The position numbers were made by a program, and so were the translations under genes. DNA of 64,000 bases, taken from contig NZ_REFU01000001.1 of the NCBI RefSeq assembly GCF_003688915.1, positions 3,286,001 through 3,350,000 of the forward strand, given 5' to 3'. Each line of letters starts with the position of its first letter. Position 1 is the stretch's first letter. Source of the DNA: Rhodococcus sp. SBT000017 (lineage in GTDB: Bacteria > Actinomycetota > Actinomycetes > Mycobacteriales > Mycobacteriaceae). Below are positions 42,105 to 50,259 of this stretch, piece by piece. The notes under the pieces are model-generated. The model saw only the letters and a program-made list of their open reading frames with translations. It was not told the origin of the DNA and made no database searches.

Positions 42105-42791
42105 ATGGACACCACTCCCCTCACCGTCGTGCGGCCGGACGGTGACGCCCGCGGCGGCGTCATCGTCATCCAGGAGGCCTTCGGGGTCACCGATCACATC
42201 GTCGACGTCTGCAATCGCCTCGCATCCGCCGGTTGGGTCGCGGTCGCACCGCACCTGTTCCACCGGCAGGACGGCGTCACCGTGCTCGACTACTCGGACA
42301 TGGATTCGGCCATGGCAGCCATCGGCGAACTCGCTGCGGACGAGGTGGACTCCGACGTGGATGCAGCGGCAAGCGCACTCGCCGAGGTGGGATTCGAGCC
42401 CTCGTCCATCGCGATCGTCGGCTTCTGCATGGGCGGCACTGTCGCGTTCCAGACCGCTGTTCGACGCCACCTCGGTGCGGCTGCGACGTTCTACGGTGGC
42501 GGAATCACGAAGAGCCGCTTCGGCTATCCCGCAATGGCCTCGGTGGGTGACGCCCTCCGGACGCCATGGCGCGGGTTCTTCGGAGACCTGGACGAGGGAA
42601 TCCCGTTCCAGGACGTCGAGACGCTGCGCGAGATCACCGCGACGGCGCCGGTCGACTCCGAGATCACCCGCTACGAGAACGGCAAGCATGGATTCCACTG
42701 CGACGACCGCCCTGCCGTGTTCGACGCCGACGCTGCCGCTGATGCCTGGGGCAAGACTCTCGAGTGGTTCGACGCCCATGTCGCACGCTGA
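42105..42791 (+). CDS. Dienelactone hydrolase family protein
   Basis: A 228-residue alpha/beta hydrolase with a Cys nucleophile at about residue 108 in VGFCMGGTVAF, the dienelactone-hydrolase hallmark. The catalytic Asp is in FFGDLDEGIP and the His in ENGKHGFHCDD. QEAFGVTDHI and APHLFHRQDG are typical of the subfamily. Such enzymes open lactones in chlorocatechol degradation or hydrolyse small esters. The last 14 nt overlap the amidohydrolase gene, so they are coupled. Confidence 0.9.
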   Translation: MDTTPLTVVRPDGDARGGVIVIQEAFGVTDHIVDVCNRLASAGWVAVAPHLFHRQDGVTVLDYSDMDSAMAAIGELAADEVDSDVDAAASALAEVGFEPSSIAIVGFCMGGTVAFQTAVRRHLGAAATFYGGGITKSRFGYPAMASVGDALRTPWRGFFGDLDEGIPFQDVETLREITATAPVDSEITRYENGKHGFHCDDRPAVFDADAAADAWGKTLEWFDAHVAR

Positions 42792-43686
42792 ACCGCCGCG
42801 CTCCGACGCCGACCTGGCGGAGGAGACGGAACGAATCGTCGCCTTCTGGACCGATCTGTCGCTGCCCGGCCTGTTCGACGTCCACACGCACTTCATGCCG
42901 AAGAACGTGATGGACAAGGTATGGAGCTACTTCGACAGTGCAGGTCCGCTGACCGGCAGCGTCTGGCCCATCTCCTATCGGTTCGCCGAAGACGAACGGC
43001 TGCAGGTCATTCGGGGATTCGGAGTACGACAGTTCACGTCGATGATCTACCCGCACAAACCGTCGATGGCGGCCTGGCTCAACTCGTGGGGTGCCGACTT
43101 CGCGGCGCGAACCCCCGACTGCCTGCAGACCGCCACCTTCTACCCCGAGGACGGGGCCACCGAGTACGTCGAGCAGGCCTTGACGAACGGTGCCCGAATC
43201 TTCAAGTCGCACATCCAGGTCGGCAACTATTCACCGAACGACCCCCTGCTCGACGGCGTCTGGAGCGCGATCTCGGACGCCGAGGTACCCGTGGTGATTC
43301 ACTGCGGTTCCGGCCCGGCACCCGGCACTCACACCGGACCGGGGCCGATTGCCGAGCTGCTGCAACGGTTCCCGAATCTTCCACTGATCATCGCGCACAT
43401 GGGCATGCCCGAGTATGTCGAGTTCCTCGACCTGGCCGATCGCTACGAGAACGTTCGACTGGACACCACGATGGCGTTCACCGACTTCTCCGAGGCCGGT
43501 GCACCGTTCCCGAAGCACGAGCGGCCGCGACTGCTCGACCTGCAGGATCGCATTCTGTTCGGCAGCGACTTCCCCAACATCCCGTACCCGTATCTGCACG
43601 CCCTGCAGGCCGTGAGCCGACTCGATCTGGGCGACGACTGGGTTCGCGCCGTCTGTTGGGGGAACGGCGCTGCACTGTTCGGCTAG
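42778..43686 (+). CDS. Amidohydrolase family protein (ACMSD-like)
   Basis: A 302-residue metal-dependent TIM-barrel hydrolase. The HxH motif is in FDVHTHFMP, the next ligand His in VVIHCGSGPAPG, another in IIAHMGMPEY, and the final Asp in ILFGSDFPNIPYPY. The pattern is that of amidohydrolase_2 members such as ACMSD and lactone or resorcylate enzymes. It overlaps the dienelactone hydrolase gene and probably acts in the same pathway. Its TAG stop overlaps the convergent patatin stop in a CTAG tetranucleotide. Confidence 0.88.
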   Translation: MSHAEPPRSDADLAEETERIVAFWTDLSLPGLFDVHTHFMPKNVMDKVWSYFDSAGPLTGSVWPISYRFAEDERLQVIRGFGVRQFTSMIYPHKPSMAAWLNSWGADFAARTPDCLQTATFYPEDGATEYVEQALTNGARIFKSHIQVGNYSPNDPLLDGVWSAISDAEVPVVIHCGSGPAPGTHTGPGPIAELLQRFPNLPLIIAHMGMPEYVEFLDLADRYENVRLDTTMAFTDFSEAGAPFPKHERPRLLDLQDRILFGSDFPNIPYPYLHALQAVSRLDLGDDWVRAVCWGNGAALFG

Positions 43687-44540
43687 GGGGTTCTCTGGAC
43701 CCAGAACTCGGCGATGCGTTCCGCGATGGCATTGCCCTGTGCTCGTCCGGCCACGGCTGCAGCCGATCGGACCGCGATGTCGGTGGCATCGGGGCCGATG
43801 GCGGCCGCCGAATCGGCATCGGGGACAATCACTTCCACCTTGGATCCACCGGCGAGCAGCCGCTCTCGTTCGATCTCGAAGGGATCGTCCTCGAGATCGA
43901 GCGCGCCGACCTTGAGCACCAGCACCTTCTCGAAACCGACTGCCAGATCGGCATTTTCGCTTGCACGGATACCGCCGTCGACGTACCGATGATCTCCGAT
44001 CGTCACCGGTGGCCACATGCCGGGGATGGCGCAGCTCGCGGCCACCGCGTCGACCAGTTGAACGCCCGAGCCACGGTCGAGAACCCGGTGCCGGCCGGTC
44101 ACCGCGTCGACAGTGACGATCCTCAGATCGCGGTTGGGCCACGAGTGCGTCGGCAACCGTCGTCCGACGATGGCGCGACGCTCGCGTTCGGTGATCGTCG
44201 ATGCCGCCAGTGCCGCGGTGCCGATGCGTCGGCGGGTGTCCAGTGCACTGCCGTCGGAGTTCTGCGCCGCCCGAGCCAACATGGTGACCAGTTCGTCGAT
44301 GGTCGCCTCGGCGTGCGGCTCGTCGTCCTGCTTCGCCTCGTCGGCTTGGCGGTCGAAGAACTCGGCCAGCGGAACTCCGCTGGAGATCTGAGCTGCCACC
44401 GAGGAGCCGGCCGACGTTCCCAGCAGCATCTCGGCGTCGGTGACGTCGGCTCCGGATTCTGCCAATCCCAGTAGGACACCCGTCTGCCACGCAATACCTG
44501 CGACTCCGCCGCCGCCCAATACGAGTGCTCGCCTGGTCAT
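43683..44540 (-). CDS. Patatin-like phospholipase
   Basis: A 285-residue serine acyl hydrolase. The oxyanion motif is LVLGGGGVAGIAWQ at the start, the nucleophile Ser is in LLGTSAGSSVAAQ (GxSxG), and the dyad Asp is in HRYVDGGIRASENAD (DGG). Patatins cleave acyl groups from phospho- or galactolipids. The ATG at 44540 is preceded by GAAGGGGG. It is 29 nt downstream of the monoacylglycerol lipase gene and probably cotranscribed, making a small lipid-turnover operon. Confidence 0.9.
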   Translation of the reverse strand: MTRRALVLGGGGVAGIAWQTGVLLGLAESGADVTDAEMLLGTSAGSSVAAQISSGVPLAEFFDRQADEAKQDDEPHAEATIDELVTMLARAAQNSDGSALDTRRRIGTAALAASTITERERRAIVGRRLPTHSWPNRDLRIVTVDAVTGRHRVLDRGSGVQLVDAVAASCAIPGMWPPVTIGDHRYVDGGIRASENADLAVGFEKVLVLKVGALDLEDDPFEIERERLLAGGSKVEVIVPDADSAAAIGPDATDIAVRSAAAVAGRAQGNAIAERIAEFWVQRTP

Positions 44541-44569
44541 GGTCGTACCCCCTTCTTCGAAAAGATCCG

Positions 44570-45424
44570 TCAGGAACTTACAGCGCCGGTGTGTACACGT
44601 GGGCGCAGCCAGTCGACGAGGTCGTCGAGTACGCGCTCCTTCTCCGGTTCGTTGAACACCTCGTGGAACAGCCCGTCGTACGTTTTCAGGGTCAGGTCGT
44701 CCGATCCGGCGAGTTCGGCGATGAGTTCGCTGCCCGAGACATCGGCCAGTCCGTCCGCAGTCCCGTGCTGGAGCAGCACCGGAATCTTCAGCGACGGCAA
44801 CCGTGCCGGGAAGGTTTCGCCTACGCCGAGCATGGCTGCGGCCAGGCCCGCCGGGACGGTGCCGTGGTAACCCAGCGGATCGGCGACATAGGCGTCGACC
44901 ACATCTCGATCGCGCGAGACGAGATCGGGGTCGAGCTTCAGCACGGGAATTGCCGGTAGGAAACGTCCGAGGACCTTGCCCACCGCCACCAGGGCTTTCG
45001 GCTGTCCCACGCTCGGTGCCACTGCGGGCCCGGACAGCATCAGACCGTCGAGGTCGCCCTGATGGTCGAGTGCGTACGACAGTGCGACGGCACCGCCCAT
45101 GCTGTGGCCGAGCAGGAAGGTGCGCTGATTCGGATGTTCGGCGGCTGCGATGCCGAACAGCGTGTGTAGGTCGTCGGTGAAGTCGGACCACTTCTCCAGC
45201 GACACCCGTTTGCCACCGGATCGCCCGTGTCCGCGGTGGTCTGGCGCGTAGACGACAAAGCTGAGCGAGCCCAGCCGTTCGATGACGTGCCGGTACCGGC
45301 CAGCGTGCTCGGCCAGGCCGTGAGCCAGCACAACGATCCCGGTCGGTGTGGTCTCGGGGGTCCAGACGTCGTAGACGATTCGGGTTCCGTGAACTCCGAC
45401 GAACGCCGACTCGACATGCTTCAT
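44570..45424 (-). CDS. Monoacylglycerol lipase-type alpha/beta hydrolase
   Basis: A 284-residue hydrolase of the serine aminopeptidase S33 / lysophospholipase type. LAHGLAEHAGRYRHVIERL is the oxyanion region, the nucleophile Ser is in LLGHSMGGAVAL, and the Asp and His are in LLQHGTADGLADV and YDGLFHEVFNEPE. This wording closely matches mycobacterial monoacylglycerol lipase. ATG 45424 is chosen because the preceding in-frame stretch is poorly biased, though no good ribosome site is seen. Divergent from alkB. Confidence 0.88.
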   Translation of the reverse strand: MKHVESAFVGVHGTRIVYDVWTPETTPTGIVVLAHGLAEHAGRYRHVIERLGSLSFVVYAPDHRGHGRSGGKRVSLEKWSDFTDDLHTLFGIAAAEHPNQRTFLLGHSMGGAVALSYALDHQGDLDGLMLSGPAVAPSVGQPKALVAVGKVLGRFLPAIPVLKLDPDLVSRDRDVVDAYVADPLGYHGTVPAGLAAAMLGVGETFPARLPSLKIPVLLQHGTADGLADVSGSELIAELAGSDDLTLKTYDGLFHEVFNEPEKERVLDDLVDWLRPRVHTGAVSS

Positions 45425-45592
45425 CCGGTCACCGTACAAGGGCAGCGTGGCGTCCGACGGCCCATCGGGGAACCTACAAATATTTGCTTGGGTAACTATC
45501 CTGGTAGGACGGGCGATGTAGTTGTGACACGCCACTACCGATTTGTCCTCGCACCTCGGGCACGGCACCGACCAGGAGTGAAGAAACCTTCA

Positions 45593-46774
45593 ATGCGTGA
45601 TGAGTCCGCCACGAGTACGTCGCCGCGGTGGCGCGACCCCAAACGCTACCTCTGGCCGCTGGGATTGATCATTCCCCTTAGCCCGTTCCTGGCCTGGGGG
45701 CTGGTATCGCTTCTCGGGCCCGGGGCGTTCTGGACCCTCGGCCTGATGATCATGGGTGTCGCACTGCCTCTGGTGGACAAATTCGCCGGAGTGGACCGCA
45801 GCAATCCCCCGGACGAGGCGATCGCCGCGCTGGAGAAGGATCCGTACTACCGCTGGTGCGTCTATCTGTTCCTGCCGTTGCAGTACGCGGGTCTGGTTGC
45901 GGCCTGCTATCTCTGGGCGCACGGCCCGCTGGGAGTCCCGGAGCGGATCGGCCTGGCCATCACCGTCGGCATCGTCGGTGGGGTCGGCATCAACGCCGCG
46001 CACGAGCTGGGCCACAAGCGTGAGCGTCTGGAGCGATGGCTGTCGAAGGTGACACTGGCACAGTCCCTGTACGGCCACTTCTACGTCGAGCACAATCACG
46101 GCCACCACCTCCGCGTCGCCACCCCGGAGGATCCGGCGTCGGCAAAGTTCGGCGAGTCGTTCTGGAAGTTCTTGCCGCGCACGATCGTGCACGGCCTGCG
46201 CTCGGCCTGGGAGCTCGAGACTCGACGCCTCGCCCGCCAGGGCCTGTCTCCCTGGTCGTACCGAAACAACCTGTTCAATGCCGCGGCCATGAGCGTTGTG
46301 CTGTTCGGCGTGCTGATCGCCGTCTTCGGTGTGGTGACCGTGCCGTATCTGTTCCTGCAGGCTGCGATCGCGATCGTCCTCTACGAGGCAGCCAACTACC
46401 TCGAGCACTACGGGCTGCTGCGGCAGAAGCGCAAGAGCGGTCGATACGGCAAACCGACCCACCGCGACAGCTGGAACAGCGACCACCTGTGGAGCAACCT
46501 GTTTCTCTACCACCTGCAACGGCACAGCGACCATCACGCGAATCCGGTGCGCCGCTACCAGGCACTGCGCACCGTCGACGAGTCCCCACAGCTACCGGCC
46601 GGATATGCAGTGATGATCTTCTGCGCGCTGGTTCCGCCGTTGTGGCGCAAGGTGATGGATCAGCGACTGATCGACTTCTACGACGGCAACTCGGAGCTCG
46701 TCAACGTCGACCACTCCGACCCCAAGGCAGTGCGGAAACTCGAGCAACTGTGCGTCGAGCGCGCTGAGGCGTAG
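45593..46774 (+). CDS. alkB: Alkane 1-monooxygenase, AlkB type
   Basis: A 393-residue integral membrane di-iron hydroxylase that oxidises the terminal carbon of n-alkanes. The histidine boxes are complete: HELGHKRERLE, EHNHGHHLRVATPEDPAS, the NYLEHYGLLRQ segment and LQRHSDHHANP. Six hydrophobic segments precede or separate them. AGGAGTGAAG lies before the ATG. The enzyme needs electrons from rubredoxin and a reductase, but no rubredoxin gene is next to it, unlike the usual alkB-rubA-rubB cluster of Rhodococcus. A minus-strand ATPase gene ends 7 nt after it. Confidence 0.95.
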   Translation: MRDESATSTSPRWRDPKRYLWPLGLIIPLSPFLAWGLVSLLGPGAFWTLGLMIMGVALPLVDKFAGVDRSNPPDEAIAALEKDPYYRWCVYLFLPLQYAGLVAACYLWAHGPLGVPERIGLAITVGIVGGVGINAAHELGHKRERLERWLSKVTLAQSLYGHFYVEHNHGHHLRVATPEDPASAKFGESFWKFLPRTIVHGLRSAWELETRRLARQGLSPWSYRNNLFNAAAMSVVLFGVLIAVFGVVTVPYLFLQAAIAIVLYEAANYLEHYGLLRQKRKSGRYGKPTHRDSWNSDHLWSNLFLYHLQRHSDHHANPVRRYQALRTVDESPQLPAGYAVMIFCALVPPLWRKVMDQRLIDFYDGNSELVNVDHSDPKAVRKLEQLCVERAEA

Positions 46775-46781
46775 TGAGAGT

Positions 46782-47984
46782 TCACACCGCCGCAGGTTCG
46801 TCGGTCTGGGCCCGCAGGTAGCGACCGAAGTGCGGCACCGTGAACGCGATGGTTCCGCGCTCGGCCGAATAGATCAGGCCCTTCTTGATCAGTCCGTCGC
46901 GAGCCGGAGACAGCGATGCAGGCTTGCGCTTCAGCTCGGTCGCCACGGCCGAGGTCGGCACCGAGCCGTCGTCCACGGACAGTTCGGCCATCGCACGCAT
47001 GTATTCACGCTCGGCAGGCGTCGCACGCTCGTAGCGAGATCCGAAGAATCCGACGGCCAATTCCTCCTCCGCCGTCGGAGCGGCGACGCGCACGTCCTCG
47101 ACGGTGATCGGGGTGTCGGCCGCGAGATCCCACGTCGCCTTGCCGTAGGCCTGGACGAAGTACGGGTAGCCGTCAGCGGCTGCATACAGCGCGTCGAGCG
47201 CGTCGGGGGTGAATTCGACGTCCTCGCGGTCGGCCGGAGCGATCAACGCGAGGTCGGCCGCGGCTCGTTCCAGTCGGCCGATCCGGTGGTAACTGAACAG
47301 GCGCTCGGAGTAACTCTTGGATGCCGACAACACCGCAGGTAGGTGTGGCAGCCCGGCCCCGACGATGATCAGCGGCGCGGTGTCCTGACTGAGCTCGTGA
47401 CAGGCCGCACACAACGCGGAGATGTCCGCGGCACCCAGATCCTGCATCTCGTCGATGAAGATGGCGATGCCCACGCCCACGTCGCCGGCCAGCGCGGAGG
47501 CGTCGAGCAGCAGTTCCACGAGGTCGATCTCGATGTCGCCGGAGTCGGCGCGGCCGGTCTTCGCCGGGACGTCGATGCCGGGCTGCCACCGCTCCCGCAT
47601 GCCCTTGTCCGCGGTGGCGCGTAGGGCGAAGGCCTTGAGGACGCCGAGGAATTCGTCGACGCGTTCGGGATCGCGATGCGATGCCGCGATGCCGCGGACC
47701 GCCATGTGCAGCGCAGACGACAGCGGTCGACGCAGTTCCTGGTCCGGCCGAGCCTCGATCTTGCCGGTGCCCCAGCCGCGGGCGATGGCCGCGGATCGGA
47801 GTTGGTTGAGCAACACCGTCTTCCCGACGCCTCGCAGCCCGGTGAGTACGACGCTGCGTTCCGGCCGGCCGCGGGTGATGCGTTCGAGTACGACGTCGAA
47901 GGCGTCGAGCTGCTTCTTTCGGCCTGCGAGCTCGGGTGGGCGCTGGCCGGCGCCGGGGGCGTAGGGGTTACGCACGGGGTCCAT
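46782..47984 (-). CDS. AAA ATPase with C-terminal winged helix (Orc/Cdc6-like)
   Basis: A 400-residue STAND/Orc-like ATPase. Walker A is LTGLRGVGKTVLLNQL near residue 50, Walker B is IAIFIDEMQDLGA, and a sensor is in APLIIVGAGLPHL. The last 100 residues contain EREYMRAMAELS and ATELKRKPASLSPARDGLIKKGLI, which has the look of a winged helix. Such proteins are common in actinobacteria and have no firm function; some resemble archaeal ATPases of the MoxR/ORC groups. ATG 47984 (MDPVRNPYAP) is the natural start. The gene is divergent from the attenuator-controlled gene. Confidence 0.82.
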   Translation of the reverse strand: MDPVRNPYAPGAGQRPPELAGRKKQLDAFDVVLERITRGRPERSVVLTGLRGVGKTVLLNQLRSAAIARGWGTGKIEARPDQELRRPLSSALHMAVRGIAASHRDPERVDEFLGVLKAFALRATADKGMRERWQPGIDVPAKTGRADSGDIEIDLVELLLDASALAGDVGVGIAIFIDEMQDLGAADISALCAACHELSQDTAPLIIVGAGLPHLPAVLSASKSYSERLFSYHRIGRLERAAADLALIAPADREDVEFTPDALDALYAAADGYPYFVQAYGKATWDLAADTPITVEDVRVAAPTAEEELAVGFFGSRYERATPAEREYMRAMAELSVDDGSVPTSAVATELKRKPASLSPARDGLIKKGLIYSAERGTIAFTVPHFGRYLRAQTDEPAAV

Positions 47985-48099
47985 GGGGCCAAAGTTACAA
48001 CGAATCGTGCGATATATGCGGACATCTAGTTCGTGTCCTAGAGATCTGTATTCACTCGATACTTGCGCGCGACTGCGACGGAGGACTACTTTCTGGGGT

Positions 48100-48141
48100 G
48101 TGAAGCGCATTCTCGTAGTACGCCGCCGTAGCGGGGTCTGA
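48100..48141 (+). CDS. Branched-chain leader peptide (attenuator)
   Basis: GTG opens a 13-codon peptide, MKRILVVRRRSGV, with adjacent Ile, Leu, Val and Val codons. This is the hallmark of ilv/leu transcription attenuation: shortage of charged branched-chain tRNAs stalls the ribosome and changes RNA folding downstream. GGAGG lies 16-20 nt upstream and GGGG closer. It stands 72 nt before the LeuA-like regulatory gene on the same strand. Confidence 0.7.
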   Translation: MKRILVVRRRSGV

Positions 48142-48190
48142 TTCGGACCGACCCCTCGCTGCGGGTCGTTGTGCTCTCTCGGTCCTCCCT
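48142..48190 (+). promoter_or_regulatory. Attenuator RNA region
   Basis: Several competing stems can be drawn: GGTC/GACC across the leader stop, GGGTC pairing with GACCC, CGACCC/GGGTCG further on, and GTCCTCC near 48182 pairing with GGAGGAC at 48080. Such mutually exclusive pairings fit an antiterminator/terminator switch coupled to the leader peptide. No long T-run is visible. Confidence 0.5.
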
Positions 48191-48213
48191 TCACATTCGC
48201 CAGGACCACCCTC

Positions 48214-48681
48214 ATGAATGCATTTGCTTCCACTCTCGCCACAGATCCGTTCCACGCCCGTTTCGGTTGCGCCCTGCCGCGCACGATGCGCGACGAGATC
48301 ACCTGGCAACACATGTCGTGGACGAACTTCACCGACCGTTTCTCGCCCACCACCGGCCCTCTTCGACTGGGGTCATGGACTGCCGACAGTGCAGCTGGCG
48401 GTAGGACGGCTTTCGACGCGACCTTCGGCGTCGGCGACACGATCATCGCCTGTGCGGCAACGACTTACGGGCCGATCGAGGCCTTGACGTCGATGCTCCA
48501 CAACGCCGGATTCCGCATCGAGATCCTCTCGTTCCACCAGCAGATCATCGGCGACGAGACCGCCACCTTCGTCCTCACCGAGCACGACGGTCGCCGCGAA
48601 TGGTCGATGGGCATGGATACCGACGCACACCTGTCGGCCGTGCGAGCCGTCATCGCCGGAGCGAACATTCTGCATCGGTAG
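48214..48681 (+). CDS. Stand-alone LeuA-type regulatory (dimer) domain protein
   Basis: A 155-residue protein that matches only the C-terminal allosteric domain of 2-isopropylmalate synthase. The pattern is TIIACAATTYGPIEALTSML, then FRIEILSFHQQIIG, ETATFVLTEHDGRREWSMGM and SAVRAVIAGANI. In LeuA this domain binds leucine. There is no TIM-barrel catalytic part here. It may sense branched-chain amino acids or regulate a partner synthase encoded elsewhere. The Ile-Leu-Val-Val leader upstream supports a link to branched-chain biosynthesis. Confidence 0.75.
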   Translation: MNAFASTLATDPFHARFGCALPRTMRDEITWQHMSWTNFTDRFSPTTGPLRLGSWTADSAAGGRTAFDATFGVGDTIIACAATTYGPIEALTSMLHNAGFRIEILSFHQQIIGDETATFVLTEHDGRREWSMGMDTDAHLSAVRAVIAGANILHR

Positions 48682-48729
48682 CGCTTTCTTCGACGGTCTA
48701 GCGCGTATGCAAGACAGGCGAAGACTTTC

Positions 48730-49245
48730 CTAGGGCATCTCGATCGTCTCGGCGCGCTGCACTTCGGCCAGTGCGCGTCGCAGATAGGTCTCGGCTCGGC
48801 CACGGCGCACCGCGAGCAGGTCTGCGACCACCAGCAACGCGTGCGCCGGACGCGGCCTCACTCGCGACTGCTCTTCGACGTCGGACACCCCCAGCGCTCC
48901 GGTGAGCACCTCCACGAATCCGGCGATGTCCAGGTTCGGCAGCCAGCCGGCTCCTCGTACGGTTCGGCCGAGCACCTCCTGGACGTTCTCGCCGGTCAAT
49001 CCATCGCTGTATACCTCTTCGAGCAACGTGCGTACCATTTCGGCATGCACGTGGCCGGCCTGCGCCGAGTCCGAGCGGCCCAACGATTCGACGGCATCGT
49101 CGAACGCGACCGAATCCTGCGAGGCGACAGCAGCCAGCGCATCGTTCGTGGCATCGGCGATGCGCCGAACTTCGACTGGCCATTCAGCAGGCCAGGTGAC
49201 GGGCATACGACTCGGGGGAGTCGACACGGGGGAGGAGTCGGTCAT
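48730..49245 (-). CDS. Hypothetical actinobacterial protein
   Basis: A 171-residue soluble, helix-rich protein that I do not recognise. Segments such as AEWPVEVRRIADATNDALAA and HAEMVRTLLEEVYSDGLTGE, followed by LPNLDIAGFVEVLTGALGV, suggest a small helical bundle. It converges on the LeuA-like gene and diverges from the metal-hydrolase gene. No membrane segment or metal motif is visible. Codon bias is that of the core genome. Confidence 0.65.
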   Translation of the reverse strand: MTDSSPVSTPPSRMPVTWPAEWPVEVRRIADATNDALAAVASQDSVAFDDAVESLGRSDSAQAGHVHAEMVRTLLEEVYSDGLTGENVQEVLGRTVRGAGWLPNLDIAGFVEVLTGALGVSDVEEQSRVRPRPAHALLVVADLLAVRRGRAETYLRRALAEVQRAETIEMP

Positions 49246-49289
49246 GACAGAAGTGTCTCATCGGATACCGTCACGGTTCCCTTTATGTG

Positions 49290-49306
49290 TTACCGGTGTT
49301 TATACT
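49290..49306 (+). promoter_or_regulatory. Promoter-like site before the metal-hydrolase operon
   Basis: TATACT (49301-49306) is a good -10 box, overlapped on its left by the palindrome-like TTACCGGTGTT. It lies 54 nt before the ATG at 49360. The -35 is not obvious, which would fit an activator or a repressor site at the promoter. Confidence 0.35.
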
Positions 49307-49359
49307 AAGTCTCGCACTGTGGCATCGGCCACACCTGCGAACGTGGAGGAGGTGGCTCG

Positions 49360-50259
49360 ATGAGCGAACGGAAGATCGTCGCATCGGATCCCGGTGAAGT
49401 GATGCTGCAAGCCAGAAACGTCAAGTTCGACTGGAGCGATCTGCCGATGCACTGGGTGCCGGGCGATCCGTACACCACGCACGTACTCAACGTGCTGCAT
49501 CTACTGCTGCCCGCCGGCGAGCACTGGTTCGTCGACACGTTCAAGGAAGCCCTGCCGTACATCGACGACGAGAAGCTGCGCGACGACGTCATCGGCTTCA
49601 TCGGCCAGGAAGCCGTACACGCCGAGGCCCACACCGGCGTCCTCGTGCATCTCCAGGCCAAAGGACTCGACCCGACTCCGTTCACCGACCAGATGGAGTG
49701 GGCCTTCGGCAAGGTCCTCGGCTCCGATTCGGTGACCAGCCTTCGATCGAAGAACAATCTGGTCGAGCGCTTGGCTCTGATCGCCGCGATCGAGCACGTG
49801 ACGGCATTTCTCGGTGACTGGGTACTCAACGCCGACGGTCTCGACCGCGCGGGCATCCACCCCACCATGCTCGATCTGCTGCGCTGGCACGGTGCCGAGG
49901 AAGTAGAGCACCGCTCGGTCGCCTACGACACGCTGCGATACTTCGACAAGCGCGAGGTTCGCCGATTGCGCACGTTCGTCGTGGTCGTGCCGTTGATGGC
50001 CTACATCTGGATGCGCGGGATCATCTTCCTGATGAAGAACGACCCGGAGCTGCAGTCGGCCCCGAAGTCCGTCCGCAAGCCGCGCTCGGCACTGTGGCGG
50101 AAGTCGGTCAAACGCGGCACCCTGCCCGCGCTGACGCACGTCGGCCGCAGCATGTCGCGCTACCTCAAGAAGTCGTACCACCCCAGCCAGGAAGGCTCCA
50201 CAGCTCAGGCCGTCCGGTACCTTGCGTCCTCGCCTGCCGCTCAGGCTGCAGCGAGGTGA
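49360..50259 (+). CDS. Metal-dependent hydrolase (PF10118 type)
   Basis: A 299-residue protein of the predicted metal-dependent hydrolase family. The ferritin-like helices carry PAGEHWFVDTFKEALPYI, FIGQEAVHAEAHTGVL, LIAAIEHVTAFLGDW and WHGAEEVEHRSVAYDTL, a set of His and Glu residues that would bind two metals. The C-terminus has hydrophobic VVVVPLMAYIWMRGIIFL. The reaction is unknown; a diiron oxygenase role is as likely as hydrolysis. GGAGGAGGTGGC precedes the ATG. Its stop overlaps the reductase GTG, so the two may act together. Confidence 0.82.
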   Translation: MSERKIVASDPGEVMLQARNVKFDWSDLPMHWVPGDPYTTHVLNVLHLLLPAGEHWFVDTFKEALPYIDDEKLRDDVIGFIGQEAVHAEAHTGVLVHLQAKGLDPTPFTDQMEWAFGKVLGSDSVTSLRSKNNLVERLALIAAIEHVTAFLGDWVLNADGLDRAGIHPTMLDLLRWHGAEEVEHRSVAYDTLRYFDKREVRRLRTFVVVVPLMAYIWMRGIIFLMKNDPELQSAPKSVRKPRSALWRKSVKRGTLPALTHVGRSMSRYLKKSYHPSQEGSTAQAVRYLASSPAAQAAAR

